A stretch of DNA of 64,000 nt from Vogesella indigofera (GTDB taxonomy: Bacteria > Pseudomonadota > Gammaproteobacteria > Burkholderiales > Chromobacteriaceae), in assembly GCF_028548395.1 (NCBI RefSeq), contig NZ_JAQQLA010000005.1, positions 1 to 64,000 of the forward strand, written 5' to 3'. Positions 1-7,748 of the stretch are shown one piece after another. A program made the translations under genes and the position numbers. Each line of letters begins with the position of its first letter. Position 1 is the first letter of the stretch. The notes beneath the pieces are model-generated. The model had not been told where the DNA came from. It saw only the letters and a list, made by a program, of their open reading frames with translations, and ran no database searches.

Positions 1-75
1 GAACAGGACCGTGAAACGCCTTAGCGCCGATGATAGTGCAGATACCTGTGTGAAAGTAGGACACCGCCAGACGCC
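1..75 (+). rRNA. rrf: 5S ribosomal RNA, 3' part only
   Basis: The first 75 bases read as the 3' two thirds of a bacterial 5S rRNA: the GAACAGGACCGTGAAACG stretch, the CGCCGATGATAGTG stretch and the GTGTGAAAGTAGG loop-E/helix-IV region are all present in the right order. The 5' part lies before the window, and the exact 3' end (about CGCCAGACGC) is estimated by comparison with other 5S genes. It marks the end of an rRNA operon read to the right; no tRNA follows it. A strong terminator lies directly downstream. Confidence 0.93.
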
Positions 76-81
76 CCATAA

Positions 82-118
82 ACAAAGCCCAGCTCAACCG
101 AGCTGGGCTTTGTGCTTT
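82..118 (+). terminator. rRNA operon terminator
   Basis: A 14-bp perfect stem (82-95 with 100-113, loop AACC) begins seven bases after the 5S rRNA and is followed by a T-rich GCTTTGC. It is the expected intrinsic terminator of the rRNA operon. Confidence 0.85.
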
Positions 119-322
119 GCGCGGCCAACCTTGGCCACTTGGCTGTGCTAAGGCACGGCATGCGAGCGCCAAACGATGGCTTGTGTCCTATAGTACGAGT
201 CGATGACGGTAGTCGTAGCAACAAGGTCAGCTCTGCATTAAGATAGGCGTCTTTTTTCGGATCGTGTCAGAGTGGGTCGTTCACTACTTGTCGCCTCTCC
301 GTGTTGCCCCATGAGATTAACC

Positions 323-760
323 ATGAAGAATCCTCAGATGAAGTCCAACAATGAAACCGCGCTCGGTGCGGCGCTCAAATCGGCTGTCCAGAGTCTTAGC
401 AAGAAAAGCCAGACAGAAATGATTGCGGCACATGTTTACGCCAAGTACGACGTGTTCAAACTATTCCGTCCCTTGGCGCTGGGGATTCATGAGGCCTTGA
501 TTGCGGAGCTGCCGCAGTTTGATCCGCAACTGGTTTCGCGCATGCTGGCCAATCATTGCCGTAAGCAGCGCTACGTGAAGTCGTTGGCGCGCGGTGGCAA
601 ACGCTTCGATCTCGCGCTGAAGCCGGTGGGTGTGGTTTCGGCCGAGGAAAAAGCAGCTGCCGAGAAAATGTGCCTGCCGAAAGCGGAGAAACCCGCTACC
701 GCTGCTGAGGCGCCGCAGCCTGCCGTCGACCCTGTGGCTTCCGATGTTTCTGAAGCGTAA
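323..760 (+). CDS. ProQ/FinO-domain RNA-binding protein
   Basis: The 145-residue product carries a ProQ/FinO RNA-chaperone domain over about residues 10-105, including the YAKYDVFKLFRPLALGIHEAL stretch, the basic HCRKQRYVKSLARGG patch and FDLALKPVG. Family members bind structured sRNAs and mRNA 3' ends. The tail after residue 110 is Ala/Pro/Glu-rich and probably disordered. Four in-frame ATGs lie at 272, 311, 323 and 338. I chose 323 because a GAGA lies six bases upstream and the domain begins soon after, but the start is uncertain. The gene stands alone between the rRNA terminator and its own terminator at 778-799. Confidence 0.82.
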   Translation: MKNPQMKSNNETALGAALKSAVQSLSKKSQTEMIAAHVYAKYDVFKLFRPLALGIHEALIAELPQFDPQLVSRMLANHCRKQRYVKSLARGGKRFDLALKPVGVVSAEEKAAAEKMCLPKAEKPATAAEAPQPAVDPVASDVSEA

Positions 761-777
761 CGCCCCGATGTTGCCAG

Positions 778-799
778 CCCCTCTCGCGAGGGGTTTTTC
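778..799 (+). terminator. Terminator after the ProQ-like gene
   Basis: CCCCTC and GAGGGG (loop TCGC) form a stem followed by TTTTTCT, 17 bases after the stop codon. It is a textbook intrinsic terminator. Confidence 0.9.
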
Positions 800-827
800 T
801 TGTGCAGTACTTGTTTGAGGTGCAGCA

Positions 828-1361
828 ATGCTGACCGTTCGTAACGGCGTGCGGATTGAGGTCTGGCGTGGCGATATTACGCAGCTGGATGTCTCGGCAA
901 TCGTGAATGCGGCCAACGTTTCGCTGCGCGGTAGCGGCGGGGTGGACGCGGTGGTGCACCGCGCGGCCGGTGGCGAGCTGCTGTCGGCCTGCTTGCAGCT
1001 GAATGGTTGTGCCGCAGGTGAGGTTTATGTCACGCCGGGCTTTGCCTTGCCTGCGCGCTGGATTTTCCATGCGGTTGGGCCGCTGTGGAAAGGTGGCGAA
1101 GACAACGAAGCGCAATTGCTGGCGTCCTGCTACTACAAGAGCCTGCAACTGGCGGCAGAGAAGCAAGTGACCTCAATCGCCTTTGCCGCCATCAGCTGTG
1201 GCGCCAATCATTTTCCACCGCTGGCTGCGGCCAATATTGCCTGGCATGTGGTGGAAACCTATCTGGCGACACCGCCGCCGGCGCTGCGCAAGATTGTCTT
1301 TGTCGCCTTTGATGAGGAAGTCCATCGTGCGTGGCAGAAGGTGCTGGTCGGCATCAGCTGA
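828..1361 (+). CDS. Macrodomain protein, probable O-acetyl-ADP-ribose deacetylase
   Basis: The 177-residue protein is a single macrodomain of the YmdB/MacroD type. It shows the ADP-ribose motifs IVNAANVSL (about residues 24-32) and GSGGVDAVVHRAAG (about 35-48), the IFHAVGPLW strand, and the C-terminal IAFAAISCG loop that holds the distal ribose. Such enzymes remove acetyl or ADP-ribosyl groups from O-acetyl-ADP-ribose or modified proteins. ATG 828 has a GAGGTG ribosome site at -10. The NAAN codons are encoded by a copy of the abundant GTTGGCCGCA repeat. The gene appears monocistronic; a role in stress signalling is inferred from the family only. Confidence 0.88.
   Translation: MLTVRNGVRIEVWRGDITQLDVSAIVNAANVSLRGSGGVDAVVHRAAGGELLSACLQLNGCAAGEVYVTPGFALPARWIFHAVGPLWKGGEDNEAQLLASCYYKSLQLAAEKQVTSIAFAAISCGANHFPPLAAANIAWHVVETYLATPPPALRKIVFVAFDEEVHRAWQKVLVGIS
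908..920 (-). repeat. DUS-like repeat inside the macrodomain gene
   Basis: TGCGGCCAACGTT, the reverse complement of the GTTGGCCGCA core, encodes the conserved NAAN motif. Confidence 0.7.
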
Positions 1362-1522
1362 TACCGATTGGCTGGGGTGGTGTGACAACATGCCACATGC
1401 CATCCGGGAATCAATGCGATCGGATCAATGCTTAGCAAGAATTGGTATTAGCCATCAATGGTGGTGCTGGTTAGAATAAATGGCAATATCTATCGCCATG
1501 AAAGATGGACTGGAGGAATAAA

Positions 1523-2455
1523 ATGCACATCGCGAATTCTGTAACGGAGCTGATCGGCAATACTCCGCTGGTGCGCCTCAATCGGGTAACCGAGGGCGTG
1601 GGGGCGACGGTGGTCGCCAAGCTGGAGTTCTTTAACCCGGGGCACAGCGTCAAGGACCGTATCGCCGTGTCGATGATTGATGCGGCGGAGCGGGCCGGCA
1701 AGATCGGGCCGGAGACGATTATTGTCGAGCCGACATCGGGCAATACCGGTATCGGGCTGGCCATGGTGTGCGCGGCGCGCGGTTACAAGCTGGTGATCAC
1801 CATGCCGGAGACGATGAGTCGCGAACGTCGCCAATTGCTGCGCGCCTATGGTGCGGAGCTGATCCTGACCCCTGGCCCGGAAGGTATGGGTGGTGCCATC
1901 GCCAAGGCCAATGAACTGGTTGCGGCCAACCCTGAAACCTACTTCCTGCCGCAGCAGTTCGAGAATCCGGCCAATCCTGAGATCCATCGTCAGACCACTG
2001 CCGAAGAGGTCTGGCGCGATACCGATGGCCAGATCGATATTTTCGTGGCCGGTGTTGGCACCGGCGGTACCATTACCGGCGTGGGCGAGGTGCTCAAGGC
2101 GCGCAAGCCCGGGGTGCAGATTGTGGCGGTCGAGCCGGATGCATCGCCGGTGCTGTCCGGCGGTACCAAGGGCCCGCATCCGATCCAGGGTATCGGTGCC
2201 GGTTTTGTGCCGGCAATCCTGAATACGGCGATCTACGATGAAGTGATCCGGGTCAAGAACGATGATGCCTTCGAGACGGCGCGCGCCGTGGCGACCAAGG
2301 AAGGCGTGCTGGTCGGGATTTCTTCCGGTGCCGCCGTGTGGGCCGCCTTGCAGCTGGCCAAGCGTCCTGAAAATGCCGGCAAGCTGATCGTGGTGGTGAT
2401 CCCGTCCTTTGGCGAACGTTACCTGTCGACGCCATTATTTGAGCACCTTGCTTGA
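1523..2455 (+). CDS. cysK: Cysteine synthase A (O-acetylserine sulfhydrylase)
   Basis: The 310-residue PLP enzyme makes cysteine from O-acetylserine and sulfide. The PLP lysine lies in NPGHSVKDR (about residue 42), followed by the PTSGNTG phosphate/substrate loop, the [10 protein letters not shown] glycine loop and the terminal [10 protein letters not shown] typical of CysK rather than CysM. ATG 1523 is preceded by GGAGGAA six bases upstream, better than the upstream in-frame ATG at 1505. The 160-base leader probably holds the promoter, but I cannot place a CysB site. It is separated from the following lipoprotein gene by 31 bases. Confidence 0.95.
   Translation: MHIANSVTELIGNTPLVRLNRVTEGVGATVVAKLEFFNPGHSVKDRIAVSMIDAAERAGKIGPETIIVEPTSGNTGIGLAMVCAARGYKLVITMPETMSRERRQLLRAYGAELILTPGPEGMGGAIAKANELVAANPETYFLPQQFENPANPEIHRQTTAEEVWRDTDGQIDIFVAGVGTGGTITGVGEVLKARKPGVQIVAVEPDASPVLSGGTKGPHPIQGIGAGFVPAILNTAIYDEVIRVKNDDAFETARAVATKEGVLVGISSGAAVWAALQLAKRPENAGKLIVVVIPSFGERYLSTPLFEHLA
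1920..1934 (-). repeat. DUS-like repeat inside cysK
   Basis: TTGCGGCCAACCCTG holds an exact 10-base core and encodes VAANPE. Confidence 0.65.
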
Positions 2456-2486
2456 AGTGAGTGAGCGCAGCGTTACAATAACGACC

Positions 2487-2933
2487 ATGAAACAGATATT
2501 CATGGTCGTTTTTATTTTGGGTGCACTGTCGGCGTGCGCGGTGCTGCCTCCTTTGCCTGGCACAAGCGGTGGAGTCGCGGTGCGGCCTGCCGTCGTGTCG
2601 CCATCGCAGCGGCTGTACGAGGAGGCGCAAGCGCTGTCGGCGCGGGTCGCCAAGGGCGAACTGAGCCGGGTGGCGGTTGCCGATCAGCTGGGGGCGCTGC
2701 GCGTGCAACTGGTTGGCCGCAATGCGGTCGATGATGACGTGTTTGCCCTCTATCGCCAGATTGCGGTGCGTCGTGATGCCGGGCAGATTGACGGTGCCAA
2801 GGCACAGCAACTGATGCAACAGCGCTTGCAGATGTGGCTGGAACGTTGGCCGCGCTTGGCCAGCAAACCGGCACAGCCGGCATTCACCAGTTTCATGCTC
2901 AAGCTGTACAGCATGCCGGCACTGGGGCAGTGA
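2487..2933 (+). CDS. Small predicted lipoprotein, function unknown
   Basis: The 148-residue protein begins with a lipoprotein signal peptide, MKQIFMVVFILGALSAC, whose lipobox LSAC places the acylated cysteine at residue 17. A Pro-rich spacer follows, then a helical region rich in Ala, Arg and Gln (residues 40-130) with no motif I recognise. ATG 2487 is chosen because it starts the signal peptide; an upstream in-frame start at 2409 would run into cysK. No good ribosome site is visible. The stop is four bases from the ATG of the YchJ-like gene, suggesting a two-gene unit. Residue 18 is alanine, compatible with outer-membrane sorting. Confidence 0.75.
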   Translation: MKQIFMVVFILGALSACAVLPPLPGTSGGVAVRPAVVSPSQRLYEEAQALSARVAKGELSRVAVADQLGALRVQLVGRNAVDDDVFALYRQIAVRRDAGQIDGAKAQQLMQQRLQMWLERWPRLASKPAQPAFTSFMLKLYSMPALGQ

Positions 2934-2937
2934 CGTG

Positions 2938-3351
2938 ATGAAACGAAAAACAGCAAACAGTGCCGCAGTGTGCCCGTGTGGTAGTGGCCAACTCTATGCC
3001 TCCTGCTGCGGCCGGTATCATAGGGGGCAGCCGGTGCCGAGCGCCGAGGCCTTGATGCGTTCGCGCTATAGCGCCTTTGTGCTGGGTGACGAGGGCTATC
3101 TGCGCCAGAGCTGGGCGGCGGAAAATTTGCCGGACGAGCCGTTGCTGGACGCCGCGGTCAAGTGGCTGGGGCTGAGCATTCTGTCGACGGAGGCCGGTGG
3201 CGAGCAGGACCAGACCGGCGTAGTAACCTTTATTGCCCGCTACAAGATCAACGGCCGTGCCGGGCGGATGCAGGAGAGTAGCCGCTTTGTGCGCGAGCAG
3301 GGTTTGTGGCGTTATCTTGATGGCGATGTGGGTGATGTCGCCACGAGTTAG
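2938..3351 (+). CDS. YchJ-family protein (SEC-C zinc motif)
   Basis: The 137-residue protein belongs to the YchJ/UPF0225 family. The N-terminus has the SEC-C zinc-binding motif CPCGSGQLYASCC (about residues 12-24), followed by the family stretch SAEALMRSRYSAFVLGDEGYL and a cystatin/NTF2-like fold with VTFIARYKINGR. Residues HERSRF-like in other members appear here as MQESSRFVREQGLWRYLDG. The biochemical role is not established. ATG 2938 or the adjoining GTG 2935 could be used; the lipoprotein stop codon lies four bases upstream, so the two are probably co-transcribed. Confidence 0.85.
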   Translation: MKRKTANSAAVCPCGSGQLYASCCGRYHRGQPVPSAEALMRSRYSAFVLGDEGYLRQSWAAENLPDEPLLDAAVKWLGLSILSTEAGGEQDQTGVVTFIARYKINGRAGRMQESSRFVREQGLWRYLDGDVGDVATS

Positions 3352-3444
3352 GCGGAGTACTTCAAGAGCCCGCTTGTCGGGGCTGGTCGCTTAGCTGCGC
3401 TTGCTGGCGTTGAGAGTGGCGAGAGGTTCGTGTTTCAAGCATGC

Positions 3445-3480
3445 AAAAAGGCAAGCCGGTCCGGCTTGCCTTTTTGTTTT
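3445..3480. terminator. Bidirectional terminator between ychJ-like gene and azoR
   Basis: AAAAAGGCAAGCCGG pairs with CCGGCTTGCCTTTTT around a minimal loop and has A and T tracts on both sides, so it can end transcripts of the two convergent genes. Confidence 0.88.
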
Positions 3481-3506
3481 TACAGCCAAGAAGTGCTTTT
3501 GGCCGC

Positions 3507-4115
3507 TTAGCGCGTGGCTTGGGCGATGGCTTCTTTGGCTGCGTTCAGGGCGTTGCTGCGGGCGTCGTCACCCATGGAGACGGCTTCGGCGCGGATGAAG
3601 CGCACGTCGCTGATGCCGAGGAAGCCGAGTACGGTCTTCAGGTAGTCTTCCTGGAAGTCCATGGCCTGGCCTTGTTCGTTGCTGTAGACGCCGCCGCGAG
3701 CGGAAACGACGTAGACGGTTTTGCCGCCTGCCAGGCCAACCGGGCCGGTTTCGGTGTACTTGAAGGTGCGGCCGGCGACTGCAACGCGGTCGATCCAGGC
3801 TTTCAGTTGCGACGGGATGGAGAAGTTGTACATTGGTGCGCCGATGACCAGGATCTCGCTGCCGAGGAATTCGCCGATCAGCTGTTCGCTGCGGGCGCGC
3901 TCGGTGCGCTGCAGCTCGCTCCAGTCGCTTTCTGCGGTGAAGGCGGCGCCAAGGATCTCGCCCGACAGGTGAGGGATCTCGTTGCTGGCCAGGTCGTGGT
4001 AGATCACGCCGGTGCTGCCGTGTTGTGCTTGCAGGCTGTCGACCAGTGCGCGGGTCAGCTGGCGGGTAACCGAGTTGTCGTTGAGAACGCTGGAATCAAG
4101 GTGCAGGATTTTCAT
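3507..4115 (-). CDS. azoR: FMN-dependent NADH azoreductase
   Basis: The 202-residue flavodoxin-like enzyme reduces azo compounds and quinones with NADH and FMN. It has the FMN phosphate loop SSVLNDNSVTR (about residues 8-18), the family signature APMYNFSIPSQLKAWIDRV (about 93-111) and the SARGG loop that contacts the flavin. Length and full-length similarity match AzoR. ATG 4115 is preceded on its strand by GGAGCTCACC. It is divergent from a LysR-type regulator whose start is 138 bases away, the common arrangement of an oxidoreductase and its own regulator. Confidence 0.93.
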   Translation of the reverse strand: MKILHLDSSVLNDNSVTRQLTRALVDSLQAQHGSTGVIYHDLASNEIPHLSGEILGAAFTAESDWSELQRTERARSEQLIGEFLGSEILVIGAPMYNFSIPSQLKAWIDRVAVAGRTFKYTETGPVGLAGGKTVYVVSARGGVYSNEQGQAMDFQEDYLKTVLGFLGISDVRFIRAEAVSMGDDARSNALNAAKEAIAQATR

Positions 4116-4253
4116 GGTGAGCTCCGTTTCGGGTGGGTGCCGGTTGGCTGTAGCAATGGAACGTATGATAGTTTTTGCGACAATATCGGACTAGACTGCG
4201 AAATCGGGAATGATTGTCCTGAATTTGATGTCAATGCTGCTGGAGCGCGCACA

Positions 4254-5168
4254 ATGCATGACCTGAACGATCTGTATTTCTTTGCCAAGGTGGCCGAGCA
4301 CGGCGGCTTCATGGCCGCGGCACGGCAGATCGGGGTGCCCAAGTCGCGGCTGTCGCGTCGGGTTGCCGAGCTGGAGGCGCAGCTGGGGGTGCAGTTGCTG
4401 CAGCGGACGACGCGGCGGCTGGCGCTGACCGAGGTGGGGCAGGCCTACTTCGGCCACTGCCAGGCGATGCTGGCCGAGGCGGAGGCGGCGCAGGAGGCGA
4501 TCGCGCGCGCCACCGACGTGCCGCGCGGCCTGGTGCGGGTGAGCTGTCCGGACTTGCTGGCGCAGTCGCTGCTGGCGCCGTTGCTGCCCGAGTTCATGGC
4601 TCAGTATCCGGAGGTTCGCATCCTGCTGGAGGTGACCGGGCGCCGTGTCGACCTGATCAATGACGGCATCGATGTCGCGCTGCGGGTGCGCTTGCGGCTG
4701 GAAGACAGTGCCAGCATCGTGGCGCGCCCGCTGGGGCAGTCTTCCTCGTTCCTGGTGGCCAGCCCGTCGCTGCTGGCCGAGCGTGGTCTGCCGCAGCGCC
4801 CATCTGATCTGGCGTCATGGCCGGCGCTGGTGATGTCGCGGCCCGACGGTCGCGGCGAGTGGACGATGCATGACGAGGTTGGCCAGCTGTACACCGTGCA
4901 ACTGGCATCGCCACGGCTGATGACCGACAACCTGGTGGTACTGGCACAGGCGGCGATCGACGGCTGCGGGGTGGCAGCGTTGCCGGTGCTGGTCTGCCAG
5001 CAGGCGCTGGCCGATGGCCGGCTGCGGCGGCTGTTGCCGAATTTCTCCATGCCGGGCGGCATCCTGCACCTGGCCTTTACCGGCCGCCGCCATCTGGTGC
5101 CGGCGGTGCGGGTGTTTGTCGACTTTCTGGTGGCGCGTACGCCGCAATGGAATGCGCGCTTCGAATGA
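4254..5168 (+). CDS. LysR-type transcriptional regulator
   Basis: The 304-residue protein has an N-terminal winged helix-turn-helix (residues 1-60, with FMAAARQIGVPKSRLSRRVAEL as the recognition region) and a LysR substrate-binding domain from about residue 88 to the end. ATG 4254 is chosen because it starts the canonical LysR N-terminus MHDLNDLYFFAKVAEHGGF; the longer open frame runs back through azoR on the other strand and is not real there. Divergence from azoR suggests that it controls azoR and itself from the 138-base gap. The inducer is unknown. Confidence 0.9.
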   Translation: MHDLNDLYFFAKVAEHGGFMAAARQIGVPKSRLSRRVAELEAQLGVQLLQRTTRRLALTEVGQAYFGHCQAMLAEAEAAQEAIARATDVPRGLVRVSCPDLLAQSLLAPLLPEFMAQYPEVRILLEVTGRRVDLINDGIDVALRVRLRLEDSASIVARPLGQSSSFLVASPSLLAERGLPQRPSDLASWPALVMSRPDGRGEWTMHDEVGQLYTVQLASPRLMTDNLVVLAQAAIDGCGVAALPVLVCQQALADGRLRRLLPNFSMPGGILHLAFTGRRHLVPAVRVFVDFLVARTPQWNARFE

Positions 5169-5235
5169 CGCCCGTTGTGGCCTGCTGCGCGCCGTATGAC
5201 GCGGTTCGCCGCCTGTTGCTGCCGGCAACAGCGTA

Positions 5236-5249
5236 AAGGTTGGCCGCAA
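5236..5249 (+). repeat. DUS-like repeat, intergenic
   Basis: AAGGTTGGCCGCAA, a full 14-base copy, lies between the lysR-type gene and the yegD-like gene. Confidence 0.8.
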
Positions 5250-5349
5250 CGGTAGTCCGGCGCGCGCCACGGCACCGCATTTGTCTCGGGCGTCAGCGGC
5301 GCTTCTGCTACAATCCTGCCCCCTCCTTATTGAATGAACGGGTTGCACG

Positions 5350-6603
5350 ATGGTTATTCCGGCATGCGGTGTCGATTTTGGCACCTCCAACTCCACGGTC
5401 GCCTGTTTCCGCGCCGGGCAGAGCCAGTTGCTGATGCTGGAAGACGACAAGGCGACCCTGCCATCGGTGGTGTTCTTCAATGCCGAGGAAGAAAGCACCG
5501 CCTTTGGCCGCGCCGCGATCGGCGAATACCTGGACGGCTACGAGGGGCGCCTGATGCGCTCGCTGAAGAGCCTGCTCGGCACCAGCCTGATGAACGGCCA
5601 GACCGAGGTCAATGGCCGCGCATTGCGTTTCATCGACTTGCTGTCCTCCTTCATCGGCACCCTGAAGCAGCGCGCCGAACAGCAGGCGGGGCAGGCATTC
5701 AGTCGCGCGGTGTTCGGCCGGCCGGTGTTTTTCATCGATGACGATCCTGTCGCCGACCAGCTGGCGCAGGACACGTTGGCCGATGTCGCGCGCCGCGCCG
5801 GTTTTCAGGAGGTCGCCTTCCAGTTCGAGCCGATTGCGGCAGCCTTTGACTACGAGAGCCGCATCGAGCGTGAAGAGCTGGTGCTGATCGTCGATATCGG
5901 CGGCGGTACCTCCGACTTTTCGCTGGTGCGGCTGTCGCCGCAGCGCCGCCACCTGCTGGATCGCCGCGATGACATTCTCGCCAACGGCGGCGTGCATATC
6001 GGCGGTACCGACTTTGACAAGCAGCTGAGCCTGCACAGCGTGATGCCGCTGCTGGGCTACCGCACGCGGCTGAAGAACAATGCCGAGGTGCCGTCCGGCT
6101 ACTACTTCAACCTCGCCACCTGGCACACCATCAACTTTGCCTACACCCGCAAGACGCTGGCCGACCTGCAGGGGGTGTACGTCGATGCGCTGGAGCGCGA
6201 CAAGCTGGACCGCCTGTTTTCGGTGATCAACAAGCGCGCCGGCCACTGGCTGGCGATCCAGGTGGAGGCGGCGAAGATTGCGCTGTCGGATAGCGAGGTG
6301 CACCAGCTGGCGTTGGACGAGATTGCCGCCGGCCTGACGCACCAGCTGACACGCGGCCAGTTCGACGAGGCGATCGAGCGCCAGATCGACAGCGTGACGC
6401 AGACCATCAGCCGCCTGCTGCTAGACGCCGGCATTACCGCCGCGCAGATCGATACCGTGTTCTTTACCGGTGGCGCCAGTGCGGTGCCCTTGCTGCGCGA
6501 GCGGGTGGCGGCGCTGCTGCCACAGGCGGCCAAGGTCGAGGGCGACCGTTATGGCAGTATCGGTAGCGGCCTGGCGCTGGACGCGATGCGCCGCTTCGGC
6601 TGA
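5350..6603 (+). CDS. Hsp70-family chaperone of the YegD type
   Basis: The 417-residue protein is an actin/Hsp70-fold ATPase without the usual substrate-binding domain. ATP-binding motifs are DFGTSNSTVA (residues 9-18), DIGGGTSDFSL (about 181-191) and FFTGGASAVPLL (about 370-381). The FEPIAAAFDYE stretch matches Hsp70 region FEPTAAALAYG. Length agrees with YegD (about 450). The natural client is not known. ATG 5350 has only a weak ACGGG upstream; a TACAAT at 5309-5314 may be the promoter -10. It converges on the small gene at 6735 across a hairpin built from two DUS-like repeats. Confidence 0.88.
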   Translation: MVIPACGVDFGTSNSTVACFRAGQSQLLMLEDDKATLPSVVFFNAEEESTAFGRAAIGEYLDGYEGRLMRSLKSLLGTSLMNGQTEVNGRALRFIDLLSSFIGTLKQRAEQQAGQAFSRAVFGRPVFFIDDDPVADQLAQDTLADVARRAGFQEVAFQFEPIAAAFDYESRIEREELVLIVDIGGGTSDFSLVRLSPQRRHLLDRRDDILANGGVHIGGTDFDKQLSLHSVMPLLGYRTRLKNNAEVPSGYYFNLATWHTINFAYTRKTLADLQGVYVDALERDKLDRLFSVINKRAGHWLAIQVEAAKIALSDSEVHQLALDEIAAGLTHQLTRGQFDEAIERQIDSVTQTISRLLLDAGITAAQIDTVFFTGGASAVPLLRERVAALLPQAAKVEGDRYGSIGSGLALDAMRRFG

Positions 6604-6666
6604 GCGAGCGGGGGTGTTGCTTGCGTCGATGTGATGGGTGTGGCTGGATGTGATGGCGGAAGGAAT

Positions 6667-6697
6667 TGCGGCCAACCTTGGGGCAAGGTTGGCCGCA
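6667..6697. terminator. Hairpin of paired DUS-like repeats between convergent genes
   Basis: TGCGGCCAACCTTG (6667-6680) and CAAGGTTGGCCGCA (6684-6697) form a 14-bp perfect stem with a GGG loop, 63 bases after the yegD-like stop. Position between convergent genes suggests a bidirectional terminator, but no T tract follows, so this is inference. Confidence 0.7.
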
Positions 6698-6734
6698 TTG
6701 TCTGGCGGACCGGACGCGCCGGTAGGCGGCGGTG

Positions 6735-6884
6735 TCAGCCGACGAATTCCACCGGCACGAAATAGCTGTGGCCGATGCGGGTCAGCAGCACCTGCGGCTG
6801 GCCGGCGACCACGGCGCGAAAGGCGCGCGGCAGGCGTTTCCAGTCACGGAACATCATCTTGATCGGGTCGTTGTAGCTGTTCAT
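6735..6884 (-). CDS. Small conserved-looking protein downstream of umuD-like gene
   Basis: A 49-codon reading frame starts at ATG 6884 with AAGGAG six bases upstream, a better ribosome site than most genes here, and ends at TGA 6735. The product, starting MNSYNDPIKMMFRDWKRLPRAFRAV and ending YFVPVEFVG, is basic in the first half with a hydrophobic C-terminal strand. I do not recognise the family. It begins 16 bases after the umuD-like stop on the same strand, so the two are probably one transcript. It occupies the place where umuC would be expected but has no polymerase features. Confidence 0.65.
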   Translation of the reverse strand: MNSYNDPIKMMFRDWKRLPRAFRAVVAGQPQVLLTRIGHSYFVPVEFVG

Positions 6885-6900
6885 GGCTTGCTCCTTGCGG

Positions 6901-7482
6901 TCAGTCCACGGCGTGAATGACGTTGGTCACGACGCCCCAGATAAAGAAACTGGCATCCTCGGGTACTTCGATCGGCTTGAACGCCGGGTTTTCCGGTAGC
7001 AGGCGCACCCGCCCAGCGGAGCGCTCCAGCCGTTTCACCGTCAGTTCGTCATTGATCACCGCCACCACCACCTTGCCGTTGCGCGGCTCCAGCGAGCGGT
7101 CGACCACCAGCATGTCGCCGTCGTGGATGCCGGCATTGATCATCGAGTCGCCCTTGACGGTGACGAGAAAGGTCGACGCCGGCTTGCGCACCAGATGCTG
7201 GTTGAGGTCGATGTCGGCCTCTTTCAGGTCGTCGGCGGCGACCGGCGAACCGGCCGGCACGCGGCTGGCAAACAGCGGCAGCGACAGGTTTTTCAGCGCC
7301 TCGCCAAGCAGGGCGATGTCGCCGATGCTGCTGTGGTTGATGCTGCGCAGGCTGCGGTATTCGTCGAGCCAGTTTTCCAGTACCGGTTTCAGCGGCTCCG
7401 GTACGCGCATGGCGACGGTCTTGTCACCGCCGAAGCGGGATTTGCGACCGGCGCCTTCGCGCTTTCCTCCTTGCGATGACAT
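6901..7482 (-). CDS. UmuD/LexA-type S24 autopeptidase with an extended N-terminus
   Basis: The 193-residue protein is a self-cleaving S24 peptidase like UmuD. It shows the cleavage context FASRVPAGSPVAADD (probable Ala77-Gly78), catalytic Ser113 in VKGDSMINAG and Lys150 in DELTVKRLE. It is about 50 residues longer than UmuD: the N-terminus GGKREGAGRKSRFGG is basic and could contact DNA, raising the possibility of a repressor-like role. ATG 7482 is preceded by AAGGAGG; the longer open frame upstream crosses terminators and is rejected. I saw no CTGT-N8-ACAG LexA box upstream. The UmuC partner is absent nearby. Confidence 0.85.
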   Translation of the reverse strand: MSSQGGKREGAGRKSRFGGDKTVAMRVPEPLKPVLENWLDEYRSLRSINHSSIGDIALLGEALKNLSLPLFASRVPAGSPVAADDLKEADIDLNQHLVRKPASTFLVTVKGDSMINAGIHDGDMLVVDRSLEPRNGKVVVAVINDELTVKRLERSAGRVRLLPENPAFKPIEVPEDASFFIWGVVTNVIHAVD

Positions 7483-7677
7483 TTTGATTCCTCCTTGTTT
7501 TTGATTGTGTACGAATTCAAAAAACAAGGCAAGCTTAATTGCTGTGCTGGCTGCGGGATTGTGGTTTTTTGGCGTGAATGTTTGCGGATCAAGGGCTTGG
7601 CAGGATTGCCGGTTAGCTGGCGGCGGTATTGGGGAAGGGGATGTCGCAGCGCTTATCGGGGCTGGTCGGCCTGGCGG

Positions 7678-7707
7678 CGGCTTGCGGCCAACGTTGGCCG
7701 CAAGCCG
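7678..7707. repeat. 30-bp perfect palindrome of two DUS-like repeats
   Basis: CGGCTTGCGGCCAAC and GTTGGCCGCAAGCCG are exact reverse complements with no spacer. The element lies 42 bases beyond the pyk stop, in front of the umuD-like gene. It can extrude a hairpin and may add to termination. Confidence 0.85.
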
Positions 7708-7719
7708 TACGGGTGAGGC

Positions 7720-7741
7720 GGGCCGGTGTTGCGCCGGCCCG
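7720..7741 (-). terminator. Hairpin after pyk
   Basis: GGGCCGG and CCGGCCC flank a short GTTGCG-type loop eight bases after the pyk stop. It lacks a clear T run on the pyk strand, so it may work together with the neighbouring palindrome. Confidence 0.5.
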
Positions 7742-7748
7742 TGACGGC

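Noticed and set aside
121..136. GGCCAACCTTGGCC near the rRNA terminator as a DUS-like copy
   Set aside because: It has CGCGGCCAAC in place of TGCGGCCAAC, so it fails the exact 10-base core; probably a decayed or chance copy.
3441..4253. Long open frame fused to the LysR N-terminus
   Set aside because: It lies opposite azoR and is an artefact of GC-rich codons; the regulator begins at ATG 4254.
7483..7560. LexA (SOS) box before the umuD-like gene
   Set aside because: No CTGT-N8-ACAG was seen. The TTGTGTACGAATTC...ACAA dyad is only suggestive.
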